DNA from: Filosporella fistucella
Taxonomy: Eukaryota; Ascomycota; Leotiomycetes; Helotiales
Assembly: GCA_030077755.1 (NCBI GenBank)
Contig: JAQJZZ010000008.1
Coordinates: forward strand, 4,154,001 to 4,218,000
Direction: 5' to 3'
DNA: 64,000 nucleotides
Positions 11,588 through 24,032 of the stretch are shown here, in pieces. The translations under genes were made by a program, and so were the position numbers. The notes beneath the pieces are model-generated. The model was not told the DNA's origin. It did no database searches and saw only the letters and a program-made list of their open reading frames with translations. Position 1 is the stretch's first letter, and each line of letters opens with the position of its first letter.

Positions 11588-12229
11588 CTAAGCAGCCTTC
11601 GCTGCCTCCTCTCTCAAACTCTCAATCAAGGCATCACAAGCGTCCATATCAGTAGCATCAATCTTCTCCGTCTCCCTCCCTAACTTCCCCAGCTCCTCAG
11701 TAAAGACATCCATCGAAGGCTGATAATTCCTACACGCCGAACTCAGCGCATAAACCGCCTTTCTCCTCACCAACTTATCCTCCTTCTCTCCCACCGCAAG
11801 CTGCACCAATGGCGGAATGCCTCCCATAGCAAAACATCTCTCTTGACTCTTCTCATTATTCTGCACCGCCGTACCTACACACCACGCTGCCATCTTCTTG
11901 ATTTCCTTCTCCTCATGGCTCAGTAATCCCAGCAATGGGGTCCACAGCGCCAATGGCTCTAGATTATTCGCATTATCAAGATTCTCGATCAATTGCTCGA
12001 AGTTATCGAACGCGATCAGCTTGTCGTCGAGGGTGATCTCTGGGTCTGAAGAGAGGATAGCGGACATGGAGAGGCGCATTAGATCAGCGTCTGAGGGGCC
12101 GCCGAAGAGTGCGTTCATTGCATCGGGGTTGAGATGGCGGTTTGTGGGCGGTGCGGCGGAGGGGTCGTTCGCAGTTGTGGTGGAGTTTTCAACGCTCCAT
12201 TTGAGGAGTTCGTTCATGCCTGGATCCAT
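11588..12229 (-). CDS. fes1: Hsp70 nucleotide exchange factor Fes1
   Basis: Cytosolic armadillo-repeat exchange factor (HspBP1 family) that releases ADP from Hsp70. Single exon, 213 residues. It begins MDPGMNELLKWSVENS, the conserved Fes1 N-terminus that in yeast acts in substrate release. The armadillo part includes LEPLALWTPLLGLLSHEE, MAAWCVGTAVQNNEKSQ, GGIPPLVQLAV and KAVYALSSACRNYQPS. Length is as expected for fungal Fes1, without signal or membrane segments. It is divergent from actin, 1.7 kb away. Confidence 0.92.
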   Translation of the reverse strand: MDPGMNELLKWSVENSTTTANDPSAAPPTNRHLNPDAMNALFGGPSDADLMRLSMSAILSSDPEITLDDKLIAFDNFEQLIENLDNANNLEPLALWTPLLGLLSHEEKEIKKMAAWCVGTAVQNNEKSQERCFAMGGIPPLVQLAVGEKEDKLVRRKAVYALSSACRNYQPSMDVFTEELGKLGRETEKIDATDMDACDALIESLREEAAKAA

Positions 12230-13909
12230 GATTGAGGAGGAGTTTGTGGTGATGGAGGGGTAGATGAGGTTTGTTTGTGTGATTTTGAGTATGAATTAGA
12301 CTTTTGCCTAGAATTTATTCCCGAGGTGAATTCGTGTGAGTTATTGAAAGGATACTCGAGGTTTTAGGAGGAGAAATGGGAGTATTTTGGGTGTTGGTAA
12401 ATTTGGGTTCCACCAGCTTCTCGTTGATGCTCGAATATTTTGAAATCCAAAGGCGGAGAGAAGAAGCAGAATTTAGTTTTGATGGAAGCACTTCAAACTT
12501 TGATAGAGACGCTCTCAAGGCCTTGGGCAAAGGCATGCTCAGGCTAAATTTTGTACCGCTGTAATGAGGTTTTGAATGGTTTTCAATAGAAATGTAATTT
12601 GTACGAAAGGTGGTACACTGAAATATTCCATCATTCCAATAAGCGTCAATTGCCTACAAACTATGTAGGCAGTCTATTTCAGTTGGTCGTCATCACGTGA
12701 TGCATATAGTCCCCGTTTCCGTACCATGGTTCAATCTGGATCGACGGGACTTTAAGAAAGAGCTTAATTGAACAACAAATAAGTCATCATCATTAACCTC
12801 CGGTTTCATGTCGACGATTAATTCATGCATTACTCGTTGCCGCTACAAAATCAAGTGATCCCTTTACCCCACTACTCTCTGCCCCTCAATTCCTGCACGC
12901 AACTGCACTCTGAGGCACCGTAGAGACACTTGCTGTCCGAGAAGACCGACTTGTCCTCCGTCGGTGGCTGGGTTGAAGACTTTGAAAGGAGTTCCCGAGT
13001 GCTGCCCTTGCATACGCAAGCACACGTCAAAAATAGCTGGAAGATGTCGTACTCCGCGTATCTGAACAATTAAGCGGCGGACAGAAGTCGAGGGCCTGCT
13101 TGGCTGCAATATCAATGTCGACAGGCAGCTGCAATATTTCACTGGTAGCGGGAGTCTCTGTTGACGCGCGTTTGGAGGCAAGACATGATACATGTTAGCA
13201 GTGGATGGCAAGCAACCTTTACTGTTGCCTCAAGGCTTCGAAATAAGATGTGAATTCATTGAGCGAGTAGGGGAGATATGCGGTGTGATCATGTATGGGC
13301 TTGACTCCTTTGGGATCTTGTTGAGATGGTCGGTGCCATTGCCATGCCATTCACAGCCACCTGAAATTTGATATGGAGCGTGCTTCCAGGTAAGAATCCT
13401 TCTGGACAAAGGAGAAGAAGGCCTCTTTTCCTAAAATATAAGCTCGAAAAGAAGATATAAACCACATTTCGTAAACCCCTAGTCTCTGTCATCACCGTAC
13501 AGATGGTCGCCTTCCCGCTTTGAGATATCTCCACGCAAAATTTGACATACTATTCACCCCCTGCGCTCTTGAGATCGTTCAGCTTCCACTCACAACTTCG
13601 CCATCCCCTCCCAAAGCCATAAAAGCGGCAACATACTTTCGACCAACCCAGATCGCTTCGCCTCCCGAACAAGCAGTCGCGGCCCACACAACTTCCTCTG
13701 ACATCGTTCCAGTCGGTCCTCTCTTCAACCTCAACTCCTCCTCCAAATTACCACATTCCCATCCATCGAGTCTTTAACCGGCCACGAATCTCCTTCGTGA
13801 TTGTCTGCATTTGAATCTTTGTTCTCGAGATCGTATCATCGCGAGTCCTCTTCACCGCCATATCCCACAAATACACACTTTTATTGCCGCTTCAGCGTAA
13901 TCAGCAGCC
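12230..13909. promoter_or_regulatory. Divergent upstream region of fes1 and actin (1.7 kb)
   Basis: No convincing gene. The right part directly upstream of the actin ATG is pyrimidine-rich, as in strong fungal promoters, and the 85-codon ORF at 13520-13777 falls in the presumed actin leader and is not credible as a gene. A plus-strand CCAAT sequence lies near 12637 (ATTCCAATAAG), of unknown relevance. Confidence 0.45.
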
Positions 13910-15504
<1,595 letters not shown>

Positions 15505-16434
15505 GGTGAGAAAAAATTCACGGGAGACCTCGAGTGAAGCTGACTTATGCAGCGTTCTGCAGACAATTTGTGCGTACGTCACGAACTTCACGACTATGAC
15601 CAAGACGAAAGCTCGAGCAAAGCATTTGATCCCTATGATTTGCTGTCCCACGACGTGTTTACATTCCGAAAAGTTCTGGTAGCGGTCGAGCGATTGGGTG
15701 GTCTCCTTCAGAGAACGGATATCTGGCTGTTCTTTAGCTGGCTGTTTTGCTTGGAGGAGTGGTTTACACATTGTCGTTTATCGATCAATTAATCGGTCGT
15801 GAATCATACAAAGTTTTTTTCATTCTGGTCCATTTTATGCGCTTTGAGGTGCGGTCCTTTACATTCATAGCATGGTTTTTCTAGAGAATGGAAAAGGTCA
15901 TCACTAAACATGACAATTGAGCTCCTCGTGTTTCCTATCTCTCTTCGCCAAATCAATTCCCATGTCGTTGATGTCGGGCAATCCGGCGTTCTTGTTGAAG
16001 TTCGACGAGTGGTGGGGCAAAGCGCCAACCAGATCCGCAATACATTGAATAGTGGGGTGTATTAAGGTTGGCATTTCAAGGGTATACCGCAAGCGAATCC
16101 GTTTCTTGACTTTCATCTCCGGGTTGCGAATGAAGATCAAATAGTGCTATGTTACTTGTGCACGTGTCGGCCTTCATTTTCAGTGGTTGTCGATCGTTAG
16201 TACGCGTTCTGTTACCATGGAAAGAAACGTGGGATCGGGTTGGGGCCGAGTTAGTGTTAAGTCTGATGTCGCGTGGAGCGGAGAGGGGAAGCATGGGGAC
16301 GTATAAGTATGCGTGTTGCTGCTTGTTGCAATTGAGGTAGAGTTTATCATCAGCTCAGTCTTTTGCTTCTATACCGTTTTTTATTCTTGACTTATTTCTC
16401 TTATCCCTTAAATTAGGAAGAAGAAGAGTCAAGA
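15505..16434. other. Intergenic between actin and acid phosphatase; possible small minus-strand gene
   Basis: The left half is the actin 3' region. On the minus strand, an ORF at 16140-15904 (MIFIRNPEMKVKKRIRLRY...) has no family I recognise. Just upstream, at about 16205-16140 on the minus strand, lies a donor-like gtaaca and a perfect TACTAAC branch-like sequence, so a spliced small gene (first exon around 16286-16208) is conceivable, but no combination keeps a long frame. The right end is the promoter of the phosphatase gene. Confidence 0.3.
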
Positions 16435-18138
16435 ATGAAGACTTCATGCGCCCTCAATGTCACTTCAGTAGCCTTACTTGCTGCTGGTTTTGGACAGGCT
16501 ACGTTCCTTGCACCTGCGGATGATATTTTATCACCTGCCAGTGATAGTGCAAAGGAGCCTTTGAAGTGGTTGGGTGCCAACGGACCTTACTTCGCTGGTG
16601 AGATTTCTCCCGGGCTTTGAAGTGACCCGATCTATGAGAATTTGGAGCACGAATACTGAATTGAATAGGCCCAGATATCAATGGTATCAGTAATGAGGTT
16701 CCAGACGGGTGCAAAGTTGATCAGGTTGCTTATGTTGTGAGACATGGCAGTCGCTTTCCTGACGCTGGAGCTTACAAAGAGTGGACAACTCTCTATGCCA
16801 AGGTATTTTCTTCTCGTGGACTCATTGCGATAAAGAAGAGTGAATTTAATAGCATCTAGATCCAAAATGCTACGTTTACGGCAAAAGGCAGTATGGCTTT
16901 CTTGAAGGACTGGGAGCCTGTCCTTACCAATTCTGGACTGCAGATCGCGCAAGAGAGTCCTACGGGATACAAAGAGGCGTTTGATTTAGGGTACACTTTG
17001 AGAACTAGGTGAGTTGCTTCATGGATATAAGATGCGAGAAATCATGTGTTGACGGTAGAAGATATCCTACCCTGTACTCGTACGGAACTCCGTTTGTGGC
17101 ATGGGCCAATCTGTATCCGCGCGTTGTCCAGACGGCGCGAAACTTCGTGAGAGGCTTTCTGGGTCATACTGCTGACACATTGGGATCGGTGATTACCGTC
17201 AACTCAACTGGTTCTCAGGCTGGGTTATTCGATTCTTTGGCTCCCAGTGATCTTTGCCCAAACTTCGTTGATGGAAATGGATTGACTTATCGTACGTTTC
17301 TCTTCCACGATTAAATTGCAAATTATGGATGGACTGACATCACTCAGAATCGACGTGGAACTCAATCTACCTTCCCCCCATCCTCAAACGCCTCAATAAA
17401 ATGATTTCCGGCAACCTTAACCTAACCACCTCGGATGTCTCAATCATGCCATACATGTGTGGCTACGAGTCCCAAATCACAGGTTCTCTTTCCCCTTGGT
17501 GCTCAGTCTTCACCGACGCTGAGCTCAAGCAATACGAGTACGCCCAAGACCTCCGTTACTACTACGGTACCGGGCCCGGCGTAGACCTTGCCTCCAAGAT
17601 GCTTCTCCCATTCCTCAACAGCGTCGTCGGCCTCCTCAAACAAGGCCCAGGCATCACTGGCAAAGCAGCCAACGGCAGCGCCTTCGCTGTCCCAAATATC
17701 ATCGCCACTTTCCTGAACGATGGCCAGTTAACAGAACTCGGCGCCGCGATCGGTGTATGGGATAAACATGCCGCGCTCTCAGGAACCGAGATTCCAAGGG
17801 GCTATACATATATCGCGTCTCATTTCGTTAGCATGCGCGGCACCGTCGCTTTCGAGCGTCTGAACTGCACTACCTCCTCTAAACGTATTACAACGAATGC
17901 AGCATATGTCAGGATTCTGCTTAATGATGCGGTATATCCTGTTCCTGATTGCCGTGATGGCCCGGGAAAGAGCTGTGAGGTGGGGAAGTATAAGACTTTT
18001 GTGGAAGGGAAGTTGGCGGCCGCGGGGAATCTGACACAGAGGTGTAATGTTACCAAGACAGGGAGCCCGGCTTTGTTGAAGGGAGCGAGCTTTTTGACGG
18101 ATTTGGGAAGTAGTTGGTTGGGAAGTGTGGCGCCTTAG
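16435..18138 (+). CDS. Secreted histidine-acid phosphatase (phytase-like)
   Basis: Extracellular phosphomonoesterase of histidine phosphatase clade 2 (acid phosphatase/phytase). Exons are 16435-16597, 16669-16802, 16860-17008, 17062-17291 and 17348-18138, giving 488 residues. The N-terminus MKTSCALNVTSVALLAAGFG is a signal peptide. The catalytic motif is VVRHGSRFP with the nucleophilic His encoded at 16743-16745. The distal motif, normally His-Asp, reads FLNDGQ, with Asn349 at 17716-17718 and Asp350 kept, so the proton-donor Asp is present but the neighbouring His is not. Many Asn-X-Ser/Thr sites (LNLTT, LNCTTSS, GNLTQRCNVT) and Cys pairs fit a secreted glycoprotein. The third intron ends in a tandem acceptor (tagaag), so an extra Arg is possible. 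It converges on the small secreted-protein gene. Confidence 0.87.
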
Positions 18139-18313
18139 TGTGGACGTGGTGGAGAGAAGCTAGTGGTAATTATAATGTATGAAATGTGTGCTTTTGCCAA
18201 ACTATCAGATTGGCTTCGGATTTGTGCAAAACTGGGTATGATTATGTACAATGTCCCTAACCATTTCAGTCTTTCCACCATATTCGCTTGTTCACCAGCA
18301 CAGCTATCCGATC
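18139..18313. other. Short convergent intergenic region
   Basis: Only 175 bases separate the stop codons of the acid phosphatase and the small secreted protein, so their 3' untranslated regions probably overlap or abut. Confidence 0.5.
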
Positions 18314-18911
18314 TTAACAGAGGCAGGGTGTGTGTATCGTTTGGTAATTCGAGCATGTAACCCCGCTAGGAACATCGCTTCCTGTCTGCAAATACAAAGA
18401 GTAGTACCCGCTCTTGCTACTGGAACAGGCCAAAAAGTTTAGTTCTACTTTTATTAGCTCTCTTTCTCCTACTTTTCTCATGTTTCTTCCTTCCCATGGC
18501 CGTTCGATCTCGGAAATAGAATTAAGAAAAAACAGTCTTACGTCTTCCATAAGTACTCCCCGTACTCGTGATGACTGTATCTCCCTCCAACGCCCAAGCC
18601 GTCGTATTAGAGACCTTATCCAAACTAAGCGGCAGATAGCTCTTCCCATTCGTTTTTGGTCCAATGTTCAAATAAAGAGATGTGTTTGTAGATTGGATCG
18701 TGGTGCCCAGATTAAAGTACTCAGATGTGGATTCCGGGCCCATGACGGGTGTGGAGGGAGAACCAGGCAGGGATTGGAGGTAGAGGTGGAAGATGGGGGA
18801 TTGAACCCCGCGGAGTTGGTAGGGTTTTAGTGCTGCAGCGGAATTTGAGGGTGAGGGGAGAGCGAGTGTGAGGGGCAAGCCTGCGATTAAAAGAGAGAAG
18901 AGACGCATCAT
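18314..18911 (-). CDS. Small secreted protein, function unknown
   Basis: Predicted exported protein of 166 residues. Exons are 18911-18542 and 18444-18314. The first exon gives MMRLFSLLIAGLPLTLALPS, a clear signal peptide, and the body contains LGTTIQSTNTSLYLNIGP and WALEGDTVITSTGSTYG. Read as one exon it would stop soon after at RRKTVFS, but a gtaaga donor sits there, and splicing to the tag at 18447-18445 gives GRQLNFLACSSSKSGYYSLY and an end TIHTPCLC. The spliced tail adds four cysteines and an aromatic-rich segment typical of fungal extracellular proteins, which is why I prefer it. No domain is recognised. A role in the wall or as an effector is possible but unproven. Alternative acceptor aag three bases upstream keeps the frame. 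Confidence 0.65.
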
Positions 18912-19737
18912 GTGCTTGGAGGACCAATTTGGAGGACGGGGAATATATACAAAGAAGTGAAGTGAATTGGTATGCCAATTTGTGAGTGAGAGGTTAAGAT
19001 AGAGAAAACAGAGGGAAAGAGAGTGGGAGATTCTACATGTTTATACTTTTACAAAACGGAACATCAGACCGAGATATATTGTCAGATGATGTACGAAATT
19101 GATTCGTTTGGAGAGAACACTTAGTGTCCGGGGTTTCAGATTGAGGCTGAATTCACTTAGGCGGTACTGTCCCATGGGGAAGGAGGATGGCATATCACTA
19201 CCGATGCAGATAGTATGTAACACGGAAGCGAAGGAAGGGGATTGGTTTGGTGACTGCTAGTCAGAAATCTAAATTCAAGAATTTCGCAGACTGTAGAAGA
19301 ATAATTCAAGGGGCACAGCGATGTTTGGCACCAATTATTTGTTTGTATGACAGTATTGAAGAGTTTTGATCATATTCAGAACACAGTACAAAACTTGAGA
19401 TGGAAATGTTGGCCAGAAGATATGGACCACTATGCCTACGCCCGAAGGATAAGACATCGCGGTGAGTAATCGGTCAAATAAGTCTTCTCGCTTCATAAAT
19501 AGGCCTATACCACAGTTTGAACCGATCCTCGAGGGAAAGGAGGTAAGGGCCAGAGTGTAGGCGAGGACTGAGAAGTGAAAGAAAGAAGGAAAGAAAAGAG
19601 AAACACAGAGACTAGAACCAAATACATGCCAATCTTATCTGATGTGCACCTAGTCCTGTGAAACTGTGGTTGAGGATAACAAGTTCCTCTTGAACTATGG
19701 GGACTTTGAACAATAATCCAAGACATCCCAAGCCAAC
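18912..19737. other. Intergenic between the secreted-protein and 2EXR genes
   Basis: Contains the upstream region of the secreted-protein gene (a TATATA-like sequence at about 18942-18948, close to its start) and the 3' region of the 2EXR gene. No further gene was recognised. Confidence 0.4.
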
Positions 19738-20541
19738 CTAAGAATCATTTTCCGAGAAGTGAGCAACATAATGCAACGTCTTGCTGATTGTCGGAATTTG
19801 AAAGCTTGAATCTGCTGCTTTCAATTGCTCCAAATCTCCAATGATATGTGAGTGCAAAGTTTGTGAAGAATTAGCAACCTCTTTATACCATTCGACAAAG
19901 TTTACTCCAGCACCAGTTGAGAGCGAGAATCCCGACATCGTCGTGATGCTTGACGGCAGATGAGAGCCGATCAGGCACAGAAGAATCTCTTTCGGTGCCC
20001 CAAGATCACGCAAACAGTTCTTGATAGCGCCGAAGCGTCCATCAGAAGGAAAGGACCCATTGCGAGCTAGAGTCATCGAGACGGTGTCGAGCTTTTGAAA
20101 AGGCTTGCCTCTGATCTCGCGAAAGGTTCCTTTGCCAGGGAGTTCTGTAATCCAGGAAATATAGAGCAGGTCGAGAGTTGGATGGATATATGTGTCGGCA
20201 AAGGGTATATATGTCTCAAGGCAGTATTCTCGAGACTCTACGTTGATGGAGAAAAGCTGTGGCAGATGTTGTCGTCTTTTGTCAACTACTTTATCCTGAG
20301 TCTTAATGTCGTCATATCCCCAGACTCCAGCTGCTACAGGATGTTAGCAACACATTGACGGGTTTGCAGCAGATGACTTACAGTTCCGCCATATAGCAAC
20401 CTCCACGAGTCTCGACGGTAGCGCGAAATGCCAAATTTTGCGTCGAAGCTCGGGAGGCAGCGAGGAAAAGAGATGGAAGGAAGATAGCTGCGGTTCCTTG
20501 CCGAGTATCAGAGTAGAGAAATAGTCATGAATTGCAAGCAT
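19738..20541 (-). CDS. 2EXR-domain protein
   Basis: Protein of 251 residues, exons 20541-20382 and 20333-19738. The N-terminal part has the 2EXR motif: FHLFSSLPPELRRKIWHFAL followed by PSRLVEV, with the diagnostic LPxELRxxIW core. This domain is common and expanded in plant-associated ascomycetes; its function is unknown. Downstream, LFSINVESREYCLETY and YIHPTLDLLYISW are the usual second half (conserved residues, then a D-x-LY/IS stretch). Without the intron the first ORF would stop at once after the motif; the 48-base GT-AG intron restores the frame into the second exon. It is head-to-head with sec8 at 244 bases. Confidence 0.82.
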
Positions 20542-20785
20542 GGCGAGTGTCGGAAAGGTTTCTGTTGTATGGAGGGAAGGGAAAGAGTCTGCATGGAGAA
20601 AACAGAGCTCTATTTATTCAAAGCCAAGGACAGCTCGCGTATTGCCGGAGTTAAGCCGACAGCTTCGAGGCTGGCTCAACGTCTCAGAAAGGCATCTCGA
20701 ACAACTACACAGCCTTCCAATATTGCAGACTCTGCTGACAGCATTGATGCATTTGGGAATGCTGCGCGACCGCGAACGATAAACT
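20542..20785. promoter_or_regulatory. Short divergent promoter region, 2EXR gene and sec8
   Basis: Only 244 bases lie between outward-facing start codons, so transcription of the two genes may be coupled. The inference is positional only. Confidence 0.45.
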
Positions 20786-23700
20786 ATGGCCCGAAATCGC
20801 TATGGTGGCTTCAGCGATGACCCCTATGCCAATGGCAATGGGAATGGAAATGGAGGAGGATATGGAGGTCCAATTTCAGAAGTAGACGATTACGACCCCT
20901 ATGGGGATAGTTATGGCGCACGATACGGTACTCCTCCAATATCTACACCTTCACCTCCAACGATTCGAAGTGCGCCATCCCGCCAAAGGCTTGCACCAGA
21001 AAGCAATGCGGAAAAGCAGATTGGGGTCGTTCTGGAACACATAAAGAAAGAATGGCCAGCCATGTGTCAGAACGAATGCGTACCTGTGCAAGTTGCTCTG
21101 CAGTTGCTGGATACAAGTTCTGTAGGCCGAGCTCACGAATACCGGCAATTCGCGACAACCCATACATACCTGCAAGACTCCCTCAAAGCTATAGTTCACG
21201 AGCATCATCAAGGATTCAACAGTTCGATTGGTACTTTCCATAAGATTCAATCCAGTATACAAACGTCCCAAAAAAGGGTGCGAACTTTGAAGGAATCATT
21301 GGCTCAGTCGAAAGCAAGCCTTGCTACAACAGACCCTGAACTGAAGAAGCTTGCAACAGCTTCTCAAAATTATGATGATCTACTACACACACTTTCGGAA
21401 ATCGAAGATCTACGGCTGGTACCAGATCAGCTCGAGGCACGGATATCTGAAAAGCGGTTCCTAACCGCCGTTGACATCTTGCAAACTGCGTTAAGAAAGA
21501 TCAGAGTTCCGGCGTTGGACGAGATTGGAGCATTAAGTGACCTGAGAAGCTATCTTACAAACCAGGAGACGGCTTTAACAGATATCCTCATCGAAGAGCT
21601 GCATGATCATCTATACCTCAAATCACCCTATTGCCAAGAACGATGGCAGGTTCTTGCAAAGGGACAAGGCTCGAGCGAGAAGTCAAATAAGGGAACAGAC
21701 GTACGACCATTTTATGAAGTGTTGGATTCGATGGACCTTACCGAACCACTCGTGGAAGATCCAGCGAGGAATCCAGAAGCGGACACATTCTACTACATAG
21801 AGCTACTCGTGGAGTCCTTGAACAAACTTGGGCAACTCGAGTCTGCTGTTAATACTATCAAGCAAAGACTTCCAGTGGAGTTGTTTGGAATTGTCACAGA
21901 AACCAACAGCGAAGTTGATCAGAAACATCCAAGCTCTCTCCGTGGTGGCATTACAAATGCTCAAGGAAATCAAGCATTTGGTAGTCGTGAGAATAGTATT
22001 CGGGCTGACGTGATCGACGATTTGCTCTGGACTCTATTCGCCAAATTTGAATCTATCGCTGAAAGTCATCGGGTATTCCACGATGTGGTAAAAGCGATCG
22101 TCCGAAGAGAAGGGTCACGAAACTCATCAATAATATTGGGAAGCTTCCGCGAATTGTGGAACTTATATCAAAATGAGATTCGATCCCTGTTGCATAATTA
22201 TGTCACGACCGACGCAGACGTCTACCAGTTCAACTCCCCAAAGCCAGGTACTTCTAAGCAAGACCAAAAGCGAGAACATCTCTTTCAATTCTCGGATGCG
22301 GATTCGAAGTCGGTCCAAATGAGCACAGAATATCAGGAACTGGAAGGCATTATTCGAGCAGCAGTGCCAGGTCTTATGTCTGGCAAAAAACAAGGAGCTG
22401 ATGGCAAAAAGGTTCCAAATAGGACTGAAGGCAACCTGGATCGAAACAGCGCGAGACGTGGCGTCAGTACATCGATATATGATAAGTCGGGTGGAATTGG
22501 CGCCCACAAATCATTGGTGGAGCCAAGCGTGTTCAACATGAGCCTACTGCTCCCTCCAACATTGAGCTTCCTACAAAGACTCAAGAATATTGTACCTCCA
22601 GGATCAGATCTTGTGACCAGTACATTGACTTCATTCCTGGATAACTTTCTTGTCAATGTATTCCTCCCACAACTAGAGGAAACTCTTGGGAAGCTTAGTG
22701 ATTCGGTTTTTGAGGAAGCAGATTCATTCCAAGAAGATTCTGGGTGGACTAAAATTGCTCGGCGACCTGTTTTCAAAGGAACGTCTGCATTCTTCGCTCT
22801 CATCACTGCATTCTGTCGCATGCTGGATACCATACCTCATGATCAGGCCCTAAGTCAACTCATTATTACTCAAATGATGAGATACTACGACCGCTGCTGT
22901 GATTGGTTCAAGTCACTGGTATCGAGAGTTCGAGATTCGGATGGTACGACCTTGAAGCTCTCTGCTCTATTGGCTTCTGGGCCTGGTGATATTCACGAGA
23001 CGATGAAAAAGCTCTGGACATCGGAAGGCGAAGACCGAGTCTTACTCGAGAAAGAAACAGGTCTTCTGATACTACAGACGAACGAGACGCCTCTTCGACC
23101 AGATGACATTATACGAGACAGAGAAACCATATCGTCTTTGTGTGTGCTCTATACCAGCATGAAATGGCTTGCTATCAAGATTATTGAATTGCGACATATC
23201 ACCAGGAATGATATCGACTCATCTCGGACAACTATGCAGAAGCCTACAAACAGACGATGGACATTGTTGAATGATACCTCGCGGTCAACCGATGATCAGA
23301 TTCCAGTGTATCTCCCGATGACACAGGAGACTGTTGTGTAAGTGGTTTCCTATAGCATGATAATTTGTGTATATGCTGACTGGCCTCAGGGCCTTTGACT
23401 CTATCGTTTCATCTTACCAAGAGCTTGCTGCTACAGTGCTTTTGACATTACACATGGAAGTCCGCTGCCAAATAGTGCAATCACTGTCGATAGCATTGTC
23501 TCCTGAAAGTGCTCCTTATCTACTCGAACAGGTTGTTAATGACCCAGATCCAAAGATTCTGAGCCTCAACGCAGACCTCGTATCTTACGATGAGACTGTT
23601 GTCCGTTATTTACGTGACAAGGAAATCTCGTTCATCCGAACTGGTCTCGGTTTACTAGTGGATTCTTATCTTGTTACCAATGCTGGTATGGTAAAGGCAA

Positions 23701-24032
23701 TGAACAATCATGGATGCGGGAGAATGCAACTCAATATCCTCGTTCTGCAACAAAATCTCAAGAACATTGAAGCAGAGGTCAACCTCGAACGGGCGGCCAA
23801 GTTTTACGACCTCTTTACCGCGGGACCCGATGCAGTCATTAAGCAAGCAAAGGATGAAAAGGAAAGTGGAAACGGCGGTAAAGAGCTCTTTAGTTACGAT
23901 GAATTGAAGACCTTAGTCGAATTGTGCTACAGCGAGCAGATGTCTAGCCCCGAGCGTGGTATCAGCACGGTAGCGAAGCGTGGTATGGGAGAGCATTTGC
24001 TTCAGCTCAGTGAGTATATGTGGCAGAGTTAA
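20786..24032 (+). CDS. sec8: Exocyst complex subunit Sec8
   Basis: Subunit of the exocyst, which tethers secretory vesicles at the plasma membrane; in filamentous fungi it works at hyphal tips. Exons are 20786-23337 and 23390-24032, giving 1064 residues. The N-terminal 75 residues are Gly/Asn/Tyr/Pro-rich. The Sec8 domain follows: IKKEWPAMCQNECVPVQVAL, then a long coiled coil around GFNSSIGTFHKIQSSIQ and RVRTLKESLAQSKASL. The helical-rod remainder includes LEARISEKRFLTAVDILQ and IADVIDDLLWTLF-like helices. The 52-base intron splits the codon between ETVV and AFDSIVSSYQ. The C-terminus HLLQLSEYMWQS matches the usual Sec8 end, so the stop at 24030-24032 is accepted even though a donor-like gtgagt precedes it. 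Confidence 0.93.

Noticed and set aside
13520..13777. 85-codon ORF upstream of actin
   Set aside because: Lies in the pyrimidine-rich promoter or leader of actin and has no protein features.
15904..16294. Possible two-exon minus-strand gene with a TACTAAC branch-like site
   Set aside because: The plausible donor and acceptor do not join the two open frames, and no homology was recognised.
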